From contig SVNH01000017.1 of assembly GCA_015067005.1 (NCBI GenBank), positions 1 to 64,000 of the forward strand: 64,000 bases of DNA. Reading direction: 5' to 3'. This DNA is from Ruminococcus flavefaciens (GTDB lineage Bacteria; Bacillota; Clostridia; Oscillospirales; Ruminococcaceae). The notes beneath the pieces are model-generated. The model made no database searches, was not told where the DNA came from, and saw only the letters and a program-made list of their open reading frames with translations. The translations under genes were made by a program, and so were the position numbers. Below, in pieces: positions 35,969 to 44,045 of the stretch (position 1 is the first letter of the stretch; the number at the start of each line of letters is the position of its first letter).

Positions 35969-36116
35969 ATGAAAATAAGACGCGGAGACATCTTTGTCAC
36001 CGATCTTGAAAGTGTTGGCGAGAACGTCGGCTCGGAACAGTCAAGCAAAAGACCTGCCGTTATCATACAGAATGATACAGGCAATGAATACTCTCCGACC
36101 ACGATAGTCGCTTTCA
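35969..36116 (+). pseudogene. mazF: mazF/pemK-like toxin, N-terminal fragment
   Basis: The ATG at 35969 follows AAAGGAG. The first ~48 residues match MazF/PemK mRNA interferases: '[23 protein letters not shown]' region, then '[10 protein letters not shown]' and 'SPTTIVA'. Homology stops at ~36113, where the sequence becomes the 3' end of a serine recombinase gene in another frame; the toxin frame closes at 36136. The catalytic remainder is missing, so it is inactive. No antitoxin gene lies upstream. Confidence 0.78.
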
Positions 36117-36537
36117 TATTATCGAAGATAACATAGGCTGCGTTCTGTCCGAGGAAGATGAGCTGGGACAGGCTATCACAAAAATGGAGAACCGTATCAG
36201 AGAGATTGAGAAAATGCGCGACAACCTTATAAGTCTCGTAACAACAGGCGCTGTGGACATCGAATCCTCAGACGACAAATTCAAGGCCCTGAACGACGAA
36301 GAAAAATACCTGCGTGATCAGATCGAACAGCAAAAGATCAAAGCTCAGACGAAAACCGACCTTCGCCTTATGCTCAAGACTATATCCGATGAACTGAAAA
36401 AATACGACGACAGCATTGTGAAGTACAATGAAACGGCAGTCAGAAAGGTAGTCGAATGCGTAAAGGTCATTTCAAAAACCGAGGTGAAGATCACGTTCAA
36501 AGGCGGCTTTGATATGACGGTCGAGGTTGAGAAATGA
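36113..36537 (+). pseudogene. Large serine recombinase, C-terminal fragment
   Basis: From 36113 the frame reads '[20 protein letters not shown]' and continues as a charged coiled coil ('ENRIREIEKMRDNLISLV', 'EEKYLRDQIEQQ') to 'ITFKGGFDMTVEVEK' at 36537. This is the C-terminal coiled-coil and beta-strand tail of large serine recombinases such as the one at 39837-41453, though from a different subfamily. The catalytic and DNA-binding domains are absent. It is joined directly to the mazF fragment, marking a deletion or recombination junction. Confidence 0.72.
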
Positions 36538-36591
36538 AACAGCATCCAGAATGCGATTTAAGGCGCAGACCGTTTTCAGGGTATGTGAATA

Positions 36592-36611
36592 CCAAATAGA
36601 TGACGGAGCGG
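36592..36611 (+). repeat. Third copy of the 'ATAGATGACG' element
   Basis: 'CCAAATAGATGACGGAGCGG' matches the element inside the pseudogene at 11.9 kb. Read on the minus strand both encode 'VIYL', so it may be a relic of another surface-protein signal peptide. The sequence from 36538 to 36774 holds no gene apart from this and the hairpin at 36665. Confidence 0.5.
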
Positions 36612-36664
36612 CAAATTAGGGCGTTTCTGAGCGCCTGGGAGCACAAATCTGAGAGAGAAAAGAA

Positions 36665-36702
36665 AACAACTTGTGGTGCTATTCCACAAGTTGTTAATTT
36701 TC
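36665..36702 (+). terminator. Hairpin terminator
   Basis: A perfect 12-bp stem (AACAACTTGTGG/CCACAAGTTGTT) with a 7-nt loop followed by AATTTTC, 128 bases after the recombinase fragment. Confidence 0.7.
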
Positions 36703-36774
36703 TGATAACTCTTCCGAAAAGGGCAAAAAAATAAAGCCCATGCGGCTGAAAATCGGGGATTTTTATGCGGTCAT

Positions 36775-36978
36775 CTAAAAGGTGTGTGAGTCAATTGTGG
36801 CAAAAATCCAGACAACAAATGCGAACACAGCAAGCGATCCGAATTTGATCAGGGATCCTCTCAAACGTTTCTTTCGCTCTTTCTGTTCATCATCAAGCTT
36901 CTGCGGACTTTGTGCAGTCACACTGAAAGCTGCTGATCTGTCTGAACCGGAAAGAGTTTTATAAGTCTTTTCACTCAC
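36775..36978 (-). pseudogene. N-terminal fragment of SipW-type surface protein
   Basis: A 67-residue fragment starting at a GTG (36978) with AGGAGGTG upstream, exactly as in the gene at 18413. 'KERKKRLRGSLIKFGSLAVF' and the following hydrophobic helix to 'WIFATI' are almost identical to that gene; then 'DSHTF' and a stop replace the 'AWFSYN' cleavage region. Only the cytoplasmic tail and membrane helix remain. If expressed it would be a small membrane peptide. Its own copy of the promoter is intact. Confidence 0.82.
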
Positions 36979-37126
36979 TATGTTCACCTCCTGTCCTGAA
37001 TATTTGCAAAAGGGCATAATATCCCTATAACTGCATAGTTACTCTACTATATTATATCATTTTTATATACCGTTTTCAATGCACAATTTGGCTAATTATA
37101 TTATCTACTATTTGTAATGTTTGTGC
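36792..37126 (-). repeat. Inverted duplication, copy 2
   Basis: Reverse complement of 18263-18602 (promoter, leader, GTG start and signal-peptide code). The two copies flank 18 kb in inverted orientation. Homology stops sharply at 36792, within the codons of the former cleavage site. Confidence 0.85.
37051..37079 (-). promoter_or_regulatory. Duplicated surface-operon promoter
   Basis: On the minus strand TTGAAA (37079-37074) and TATAAT (37056-37051), spacer 17, identical in layout to 18312-18340. The bases around it (to 37126) are conserved too, so the promoter is likely still active and reads into the fragment and hairpin region. From 37127 to 37296 I see nothing apart from a weak hairpin at 37227-37252. 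Confidence 0.72.
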
Positions 37127-37296
37127 AATTAAATGTAAGGTAAATTATACAGTTGACGTATTAGCGAATATCACAAATTACAAAATGTATATTTTGCTGA
37201 TTGTATAACTATTCATAAATTCAAAAAAGACCCGCACAAGCAGGTCTTTTTGATACTGTTTTCCGTAAGTCTTCAATACCTCGGGTGCAAAGCAAA

Positions 37297-39564
37297 TCAG
37301 GCAAGAAGCTTCTCGAAATCCTCGATAGGGAGCGGTTTTGAGAAATAATATCCCTGGAACATCCTGCATCCCATCTGGTTAAGGATATGGTACTGTTCTT
37401 CGGTCTCGACGCCCTCGGTAAGCGAGGAGATACCGAGTTCCTCGGAGAGGTTTATGATATTCTTTACTATCGTCTGAGCTTTTGAGGTATCGCTGGACTT
37501 GCCGAGAAATTTCATATCTATCTTCAGAACATCAACAGGCATATCCTTGAGCATATTCAGTGAAGAATATCCGCTGCCGAAATCGTCCATTTCGACTATG
37601 AACCCGGCTTTACGCAGGTCATCGAGCACCTGCATACGCTTATCGGCTTCGTTCATCATAACAGTTTCTGTGATCTCTATACGCAGTCTGCACGGTGCGA
37701 TACCGTACTCCTTCACAAGTCTCTTGATCTCCTCAGCAACGTCCATGAAATAGAAGTCCTTAGGGGAAATATTCACGGAAACGAACATATTCTCTTTATC
37801 CTTGCCCCAGCCCGAAAGCACCTCGCAGGCACAGCGCCACATATGCTTATCGACCTCGACGATCATACCGTTCCTTTCAAAGACAGGTATAAACGAACTC
37901 GGCGGCATGAAGCCATGCTCTGGATGTATCCACCTTGCAAGAGCCTCGGCACCTATAATATTGCCGTTATTATCGGCGATAGGCTGAAAATAGGGGCGTA
38001 TCTGCTTAGTTCTGATAGCCTCGGGCAGATCAGTGGAGATAGACTGATTCCACATAAGCTTAGCACGTATCTCATTATCGTAGAATGCGATGTGTACGTT
38101 ATACTCATCCTGTATAGTTGAAAGGGAAAGGTGTGCCCTGTCGAACATTACAGACACGTCTTTTCCTTTTTTGTCAGCCGCATACACGCCGATGTGTATG
38201 AGCAGCTGATAGGCAGCGTTGTCCTTGCGAACGACAAAATGTGAGAGTTCATTCTCGATTTCCTGTGAACTGAATTCATCAGCGGGGATGCAGGCACCGA
38301 AGGTATCGCCGTTGAGTCTGCCGTATACACAGTTATCCGACATCTGATCCCGCACCCATTTTGCTATGCATTGAAGTGCATAGTCGCCGAATTCGCTGCC
38401 GAAAATATCGTTTACTATCTTGAAATTCTTCACATCTACGAACAGTATCAGATAGTCTCTTTCGGGATGATTCCTGAAAAGCTCGGTTATGCGCTGATGC
38501 AGGTACTCACTTGTATAGAGACCTGTAAGTCTGTCGTGAGTAGCCTCATACATCTCACGTTTCAGCTTCATTTTTTCCTCAGTAATGTCACGTATGCTGA
38601 GATACGAGCCGCTCGGCTTCTTATTCTCATCGAATACAGAGTTTTCTTCAAGAACGTAATAACGTATCTCGTTATCGAGACTTAATACACGCTGCTCTGC
38701 ATTATCACCTGATTCGCTCTCAGGCATACCGAACATATCAATAAGAGTCTGGCTTACGTTATCGTAGTTATTTCCGTCGCACTCAGCAAGTTCGCAGCCT
38801 TTTTCATTCGCCCATATACATTTTCCGTTAGGATCGAACATGAAAAGCGCTTCCGACATCTCCGATGCGATGTTTGAAAGCATACGGTCGAGCAGACGCA
38901 CCGGCTTGTAGCAGAGTGAAAAATAAAATATGAACAGTCCGAACGCAAAGAGTGCTAAAATAGAGCGGTTTATAGGGGATTTCGATATAAAATAGAATCC
39001 CTGCCACACTCCGCCTACTATCATTGAAAACAGTACGACAGAGTATTTTTCAGCATAGATGCGCGGCATTTTCTTTACTATGATAATGAAAATGGTTATC
39101 AGCATCAACAGTATCATATAGTCGATAACTCTGTGAAGATTCTGTCCCCAGTGAGGTATGAAGGTATAGTAAGGATCGCCCTCCAGAACATCCTCCTTCA
39201 TTCCGAATGCGTGACCTGTGAACGGATTCAGCAGAAGCTGCACGGTGTCGAAGAGCAGCAGACCGTATACCCAGAAAGGTACAGTTTGTCCGCTGTTTAC
39301 GCCTATGCAGTATTTTACCGAGAACCGCACCATTGCAAACATAACGAAGTCATAACCGATAAAATAGACATAACATCCTATCGACGAGAGCAGTTCGTTT
39401 TCCGAGATCAGTATTATAAGATTACCCGCTACTGTGAATACGAGCGACAATTCAAGCAATGCAACAGAATTGCCGATAGCTCTGTGCGAACGCTTGGCAA
39501 CAACTGTCAGCACTATCAGTACCACTGTAAACAGTGCAAATATTACTTCATATGTAATTCTCAT
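37297..39564 (-). CDS. Membrane PAS-GGDEF-EAL protein, probable c-di-GMP phosphodiesterase
   Basis: A 755-residue protein. Residues ~1-215 form seven or so transmembrane helices of the 7TM sensor type; a PAS domain (~225-325, 'SEALFMFDPNGKCIWANEKG') and a GGDEF domain (~340-500) follow, then EAL (~520-755). The GGDEF signature is degenerate ('RLNGDTFG'), so cyclase activity is unlikely. EAL motifs are intact: 'EALARW', 'EITETV', 'DDFGSGYSSL', 'DVLKID' and 'EGVET', so c-di-GMP hydrolysis is expected. The ATG at 39564 (GGTGATAG upstream) replaces a TTG frame start at 39600. Single-gene unit. It could set the c-di-GMP level read by the degenerate EAL protein at 8737. Confidence 0.86.
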   Translation of the reverse strand: MRITYEVIFALFTVVLIVLTVVAKRSHRAIGNSVALLELSLVFTVAGNLIILISENELLSSIGCYVYFIGYDFVMFAMVRFSVKYCIGVNSGQTVPFWVYGLLLFDTVQLLLNPFTGHAFGMKEDVLEGDPYYTFIPHWGQNLHRVIDYMILLMLITIFIIIVKKMPRIYAEKYSVVLFSMIVGGVWQGFYFISKSPINRSILALFAFGLFIFYFSLCYKPVRLLDRMLSNIASEMSEALFMFDPNGKCIWANEKGCELAECDGNNYDNVSQTLIDMFGMPESESGDNAEQRVLSLDNEIRYYVLEENSVFDENKKPSGSYLSIRDITEEKMKLKREMYEATHDRLTGLYTSEYLHQRITELFRNHPERDYLILFVDVKNFKIVNDIFGSEFGDYALQCIAKWVRDQMSDNCVYGRLNGDTFGACIPADEFSSQEIENELSHFVVRKDNAAYQLLIHIGVYAADKKGKDVSVMFDRAHLSLSTIQDEYNVHIAFYDNEIRAKLMWNQSISTDLPEAIRTKQIRPYFQPIADNNGNIIGAEALARWIHPEHGFMPPSSFIPVFERNGMIVEVDKHMWRCACEVLSGWGKDKENMFVSVNISPKDFYFMDVAEEIKRLVKEYGIAPCRLRIEITETVMMNEADKRMQVLDDLRKAGFIVEMDDFGSGYSSLNMLKDMPVDVLKIDMKFLGKSSDTSKAQTIVKNIINLSEELGISSLTEGVETEEQYHILNQMGCRMFQGYYFSKPLPIEDFEKLLA

Positions 39565-39796
39565 TCTATCACCAGCTTTCTTACCTATGCAAAGCTGCAA
39601 TTAACTATATATAGTCATTATACCACAACTTTTATATAATTTCAATACGATCGGCAAAAGTTCTCGTAAAAATTCACAATTTGTTTACATTTTCATCTTG
39701 CAGCTTTAACTGTAACTTACCGGGACAAACCTTTCTGAGGAAAGGTTCTTCCCCGGACCTGAAGCATATTCTTAGGGAAGTATATTATTCGTTTTG

Positions 39797-39822
39797 TCTC
39801 CGAGGGAGTGATCCCTCGGAGA
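39797..39822. other. GC-rich hairpin beyond recombinase
   Basis: A perfect 11-bp stem (TCTCCGAGGGA/TCCCTCGGAGA) with a 4-nt loop, 15 bases past the recombinase stop. No T-run on the minus strand; a weak one on the plus strand. A second stem, AACCTTTC/GAAAGGTT, lies at 39728-39748. They may be terminators or ends of the integrated element. Confidence 0.5.
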
Positions 39823-39836
39823 TTTGCTTTATACGG

Positions 39837-41453
39837 CTATATCTTAAATGTCTCGATCATAATACCGTCAAGCTTGATTTCCTTGTCAGCCGAAAATGTG
39901 AAATAAATCTCAATGCGATTGCCGCAAGTCCTCGAACGCTTGATCGTCTTTTCGTAGACCTCAATTCGCTCAATAAACGCTTTCAGAATCTCTGGTGTGA
40001 GCTTGCGAATCTCTGTGTACTGCTTAGCGTTTTTTATGAAGTCTCTGACACGTTTCTCACGCATCTTCATCTCATCAAGCTGTGAATCAAGAGAGTTGAG
40101 CTTAGCTTTCAGCTCGGACTGCTCCTTCTCGAAGTTTGCAGAGAGAATGTCGTATCGCTCGTCTGTGATCTTACCGTTTGACCTGTCCATGAAGAGAAGC
40201 TGTATTGCATTGTCAAGCTGAGCTATCTTAGTTTCGCACTCGGCGCGGAGCTTTTCATTCTCCTTAAACTGCTTGTTTGCTTCTGCTTCGCCGTTAGCCA
40301 TTGCCATAGCATAGAACTCATCAGCTTTGTCTCGCGCGTATTTAACGACCTGTCTCAGATACCGAAGTACAATACTATCGAGCACCTCTTCACGAATGTA
40401 GTGAGCAGTGCAGTCAGTGATCCTGCTTTGATATCCAGCACACATATAATTAAATTTACTTCGTTTCATATTCTTGGAACGACTAATGTAAAGTCTCGAA
40501 CCACACTCCGCGCAGTAAAGGTAGCCTGCATACTTATCAGTTTCACCAAACTTGTCCGACTTTTTTCTGCCCTCGTAGTGCTTCTGAACGACATCAAACA
40601 GCTTCCGTGAGATTATAGCTTCATGAGTATTCTCAAAGATGAGAATATTTTCGGGATCATTCTTCAGTGTCTTTTTGAGCTTGTATGACTTAGTGTAGGT
40701 GCTGAAGTTGACAGTGTCGCCGCAGTAAATGCGATTGGCAAGCATCTCTCTGACGGTTTTCTGAGCCCAATGATATGGCTTCGTTTTAGGCTTACCAACC
40801 TTTTGGGCAGCATATGCACTTGGACATAGGATTTTCTCGGCACTCAGTATGTCGCATATCTTGCGGACGCCTTTTCCATCTGCACTCATTTCAAATATGC
40901 GTTTTACTATCGGAGATGTTTCGGGATTAGGTATCAGATGCTTGTTTTCGTCCTTCATGTAACCGTAGGGAGTTGTCGTTCCGACGCGCTCTCCTCGCTC
41001 ACCTTTCGCTCGCTGCACAGCTTTGATTTTCTTACTTGTATCGCGAGCGTACATATGGTTACGTATGCCTGACATTTCATTGATGCCGTTGGCGGAATCA
41101 ACTCCGTCTGTTACCGCAATGAAGCGAACATCATATGCAGGGAACACCAACTCCATTAGTCTATCGGTTTCAAGGTGGTCACGTCCAAGTCTCGACTGGT
41201 CTTTCACAATGACTGTTCCGACCAATCCGTTTTGCACATCATCAAGCATATGAACATACTCGGGACGAGTATTATCGGTGCCGCTGTATCCGTCGTCGAT
41301 GTAGTACCGACAGTTTCTGAAACCGTTCTTGTCAGCATAGTCCTTCAACATCAATCTTTGATTCTCAATTGACAGCGACTCGCCTGCACGCATATCTTCT
41401 TGACTCAGGCGGCAATACAGTGCTGTTATCTGTTCCGTATTTGATTCTCTCAT
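39837..41453 (-). CDS. Large serine recombinase (Tn4451/TnpX-like)
   Basis: A 538-residue site-specific recombinase. The catalytic domain (~8-150) has Ser17 in 'ALYCRLSQED' and 'SRLGRDHLETDRLMEL'. A Recombinase domain (~160-290) is followed by a zinc ribbon ('CAECGSRLYISRS', with a later Cys pair) and a long coiled coil (~380-480) to the C-terminus. These enzymes excise and insert integrative elements as circles. AGGAGGAAAC precedes the ATG. A TnpW-like gene and a RepA-like ATPase lie upstream on the same strand, forming the element's core. Confidence 0.9.
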   Translation of the reverse strand: MRESNTEQITALYCRLSQEDMRAGESLSIENQRLMLKDYADKNGFRNCRYYIDDGYSGTDNTRPEYVHMLDDVQNGLVGTVIVKDQSRLGRDHLETDRLMELVFPAYDVRFIAVTDGVDSANGINEMSGIRNHMYARDTSKKIKAVQRAKGERGERVGTTTPYGYMKDENKHLIPNPETSPIVKRIFEMSADGKGVRKICDILSAEKILCPSAYAAQKVGKPKTKPYHWAQKTVREMLANRIYCGDTVNFSTYTKSYKLKKTLKNDPENILIFENTHEAIISRKLFDVVQKHYEGRKKSDKFGETDKYAGYLYCAECGSRLYISRSKNMKRSKFNYMCAGYQSRITDCTAHYIREEVLDSIVLRYLRQVVKYARDKADEFYAMAMANGEAEANKQFKENEKLRAECETKIAQLDNAIQLLFMDRSNGKITDERYDILSANFEKEQSELKAKLNSLDSQLDEMKMREKRVRDFIKNAKQYTEIRKLTPEILKAFIERIEVYEKTIKRSRTCGNRIEIYFTFSADKEIKLDGIMIETFKI

Positions 41454-41551
41454 TGTTTCCTCCTGTTCCGAACGTACTCGTTCTGGGAATCAAACCGAAT
41501 AGGATACACCAACAGTATATCACTACTCGGCTCGAAAGTCCAGACCTATTC

Positions 41552-41713
41552 TCACTTTATTTTGTCGCCGTTTATCAAGTGCCTTATTTTGTCCTCGACC
41601 GTTTCGTGCTCATTGTCGGGAGACTTGAACACGAGAGTAATCTCAAACTTCTGACCGTCAATGGTCATCTTTTTGTCAACGCAAAGCATTTCTTCCTGTT
41701 TTTTCTCCTGCAT
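41552..41713 (-). CDS. tnpW: TnpW-like small transposon protein
   Basis: A 53-residue protein that starts at an ATG with AAAGGAG seven bases upstream and ends at TGA (41554-41552). The sequence includes 'KKMTIDGQKFEITLVF' and 'HETVEDKIRHLI', matching the TnpW-type pattern of a beta hairpin followed by an 'ET..DKI.RLI' helix found beside serine recombinases of Tn4451-like elements. Function unknown. It lies 98 bases upstream of the recombinase on the same strand. Confidence 0.75.
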   Translation of the reverse strand: MQEKKQEEMLCVDKKMTIDGQKFEITLVFKSPDNEHETVEDKIRHLINGDKIK

Positions 41714-42182
41714 ACGAGCTCCTTTCATGTCACACGATTTCCAACTCTTAATTATCGTAAATATACGCTCTGACGCCAGTCACTCCTTCCGAAATATAGC
41801 CCTTATCATGGCTCTTTTCAAATTTTGACCCCACACTTTTTCTCCATTTCTCATTTTGCCCCCAATTTTCAATTTCTGCAAGTTCCGATATTTCGGCGGG
41901 CACTGCCCGTCCGAGGTGAATCGGCTGGCGCTTTGACGCCAGCCTTTTTCCTGCAAACTGCAAACCCACTCGAAAAGGGGCACGGGTTCTCCCGTTTCAG
42001 CGGCAGGCGGAATGCCGTCTGCGATGCTTGCCTTCCCAGAAGGGAAGACTTTTTTGTCACCGCCGCTTCTTCTGTTCTCTGCGGATATGTTGCCACACTC
42101 GCTCCACGTTGCGCCACAACCGCTTTCAACGAGGTGAGTGCGGTACACCCCCGACCGCGACACTGCCGCGGCAAATATCGGC
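41714..42182 (-). other. Gene-poor GC-rich spacer of integrative element
   Basis: About 470 bases between the RepA-like ATPase and TnpW. Open frames exist on both strands, but none has a ribosome binding site or recognisable product and they overlap one another. The base composition is higher in GC than the flanks. A transfer origin or noncoding function is possible; I see no clear nic-site signature. Confidence 0.4.
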
Positions 42183-43295
42183 TTACGGTGCGAGATTGAA
42201 TTCGGGGACGACTATACCGCGCTCGGCTGCTATCCTTTCTCTCAGCCGCTCAGCGCATTGGTTGATCACGTCGTTGAGGTTCACGCGCATCATCGGAACA
42301 GGTCTGCCGTCAACGACCGCGTACTCCGAGCCGTCACCCGAACGGCCGTAGGTCAGCTCCAGCCAACGCTTTCCATGGCTGTGCTTTATCACGAAGCGGA
42401 CGCCATAGTCTTGCAGCTCAATACCGTGCTGAACAAGCTTTTTCGTAATCATATTGTTCGGAACAGTCAGTCTGAAGTGCTCGTTGAGTTCATTGGCAAG
42501 CTCGGTCGCAGTAGCTTTCATTTGTCCTCTCTCAACCATAATATCGTGGACGGCTAATGCAAAGTTGTCAGGCGGCGACTGTTTCACAGGCTCGGTCACA
42601 GTCCATCGGTTTCCGACCATTTTCAGAGCGATGTCGCCGCCTTCGATGTCTCTGCCGACCACGCTCAGCGTGGCATACGGCTGAGACCTGTCCTCGCGTT
42701 TAAGTACGAAACTGCCGTCCGCGCAGCCTGTAATACCGCTCGTTCCCGATATCATTTTGAAGGGGTCACTGTCCTTGCACTTGCGGAGGTGATGTACAAG
42801 CAGTATTGTGATACCGAGCTCGGCGGCGAGATTTTTCAGCACGCTCATCTCCCGATAGTCGGAGGCGTAGGTCTGCTCGTCGCCGCTCCTGACCTTCTGC
42901 AAGGTGTCGATGACGACGAATTTCAGGTCAGTGTGTTCATTTTTGAAATCGCGTATCTGTTCTTCAAGTCCGTCGCCTATCGTATTGGCAAGCAGAGAAA
43001 AATAGAGCTTGTCGGTCGGCTCATCGGTCAGCTCGTAGAGGCGATTTTGCAGTCGGACGTAGCTGTCCTCAAGGCAGAGGTAGAGTGCCGTGCCCTGAGT
43101 TGTTTCGCGTCCGAGCACCTTTTCTCCCTTTGCGATACTGAGGCAGATGTCCAGTGCGAGCCATGATTTCCCGACCTTCTGATTGCCAGCGAGGATGTAC
43201 AGCCCCTGCGCTATCAGTCCGTCCACGAGGAATTCCATTGGCTTCAGAGGCGTTGTCATGAGTGTTTCACAGCTTACAGTTTCAAGTTTTTTCAT
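42183..43295 (-). CDS. RepA-like RecA-superfamily ATPase of integrative element
   Basis: A 370-residue AAA_25/RepA-type protein. Walker A is GNQKVGKS at 37-44, Walker B-like 'KFVVIDTL' at ~125-132, and 'TILLVHHLRK' with 'GTSGITGCADG' follows, typical of hexameric replication helicases of plasmids and mobilisable elements. The C-terminal ~110 residues include a small winged-helix-like part ('KATATELANELNEHFRL'). GAAAGGAGAAATTG precedes the ATG. It suggests the excised element can replicate. Two terminator-like hairpins and a 3-codon mini-ORF precede it. Confidence 0.83.
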   Translation of the reverse strand: MKKLETVSCETLMTTPLKPMEFLVDGLIAQGLYILAGNQKVGKSWLALDICLSIAKGEKVLGRETTQGTALYLCLEDSYVRLQNRLYELTDEPTDKLYFSLLANTIGDGLEEQIRDFKNEHTDLKFVVIDTLQKVRSGDEQTYASDYREMSVLKNLAAELGITILLVHHLRKCKDSDPFKMISGTSGITGCADGSFVLKREDRSQPYATLSVVGRDIEGGDIALKMVGNRWTVTEPVKQSPPDNFALAVHDIMVERGQMKATATELANELNEHFRLTVPNNMITKKLVQHGIELQDYGVRFVIKHSHGKRWLELTYGRSGDGSEYAVVDGRPVPMMRVNLNDVINQCAERLRERIAAERGIVVPEFNLAP

Positions 43296-43331
43296 TCAAT
43301 TTCTCCTTTCGATTCAAGTTCAGTTTGCGAT

Positions 43332-43343
43332 TGAATTGCTCAT
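43332..43343 (-). other. Mini-ORF (Met-Ser-Asn) with strong ribosome binding site
   Basis: ATG-AGC-AAT-TGA is preceded by GGAGGTGATAACA. It lies 36 bases upstream of the RepA-like start and just after a terminator hairpin, so ribosomes loading here could influence either translation of repA or readthrough. Confidence 0.4.
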
Positions 43344-43365
43344 TGTTATCACCTCCGAGGCAAAC

Positions 43366-43408
43366 AAAAAAGCGCACAGCAGTCCGTGACGAACCGCTGT
43401 GCGCTTTA
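43366..43408 (-). terminator. Terminator-like hairpin 2 in repA leader
   Basis: Minus-strand AGCGCACAGC pairs with GCTGTGCGCT over a 15-nt loop, followed by T6. Perfect 10-bp stem located 71 bases upstream of the RepA-like start codon. Confidence 0.78.
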
Positions 43409-43423
43409 AATTTAACTTTTGAC

Positions 43424-43464
43424 AAAATAAAAGGGCAGAGTGACGCCTTTAACGTTACTCTGCC
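43424..43464 (-). terminator. Terminator-like hairpin 1 in repA leader
   Basis: Minus-strand GGCAGAGTAACG pairs with CGTCACTCTGCC (one mismatch) across 7 nt, followed by CTTTTATTTTG. It precedes hairpin 2, giving two serial intrinsic terminators between the structured RNA and repA. Confidence 0.75.
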
Positions 43465-43599
43465 TTCTCTTAACCTTATATTTGGGCATAGCTATCCGTG
43501 CCATGCATTTTTCCAAATTCAAAACCGCATTTCATCTGTAAAAGGGCATAGTTTGCCCCGTGAAATGCCGACTATCAATTCGATAGCCCTGTATCCCCT

Positions 43600-44045
43600 C
43601 AGGGACACCTTATCATGACGCTGTGCCATGACGTTTTCCTCATTCCGAGGCTTCTGATATTCTCCTACAGGCATAAGCCTGCACCCTCCGAAGCCGGGAA
43701 CACATCAGCCGAGAGTCGTCCTCAACTCTCACATAGCTCCTTGTCTCTCTGCCCTTACGGAATCAGAGCCGCACGTGCGGATGGGCGCGCAAGCCGGCTG
43801 TCATTGCCATTATAGGAGCGGCGGGGAGTCCACAATCCTTAAATGTGTATTCCCATGGCACTCAGCTGAGTTCTGTTGGTCATCCTTGACTCGACTCGCT
43901 AAGTCTCTCCTACCGCCTTCACGTATTTATCGCTCGCTCTTTCGAGGTCGTGGCGTACGGAAGCTCGCGGCTTGTCGGTTTTTTGCCGGCACCGGTCTTG
44001 CTGCACACTGATGTGTTGATATTCGATTTTCAAGCTACTCTCCCA
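43600..44045 (-). ncRNA. Candidate large structured RNA, copy B
   Basis: About 440 gene-free bases on the minus strand. It shares with copy A at 35.5 kb the blocks GAATATC (44024-44018), GTACGC 66 bases on (43958-43953), and GAGCGATAAATAC 23 bases further (43935-43923). Many hairpins follow, for example GCAGGCTTATGCCTGT near 43670 and GAGAGTTGAGGACGACTCTC near 43720. A segment near 43745-43785 (minus strand 'CCGCACGTGCGGCTCTG') resembles the end of group II intron domain V, but no reverse transcriptase or GNRA-capped domain V is present. It lies upstream of the RepA-like gene in the same orientation. Confidence 0.62.

Noticed and set aside
18263..37126. An invertible promoter switch controlled by the serine recombinase at 39837
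   Set aside because: The repeats are long homologous gene segments rather than short crossover sites, and inversion would regenerate the same promoter-gene joint, so no on/off switch follows from the sequence alone.
41780..42174. Overlapping open frames between repA and tnpW as genes
   Set aside because: Three frames on two strands overlap without ribosome binding sites or recognisable domains.
43600..44045. Intact group II intron
   Set aside because: A domain V-like end is visible near 43745-43785, but there is no reverse transcriptase, no GNRA-capped domain V and the length is too short.
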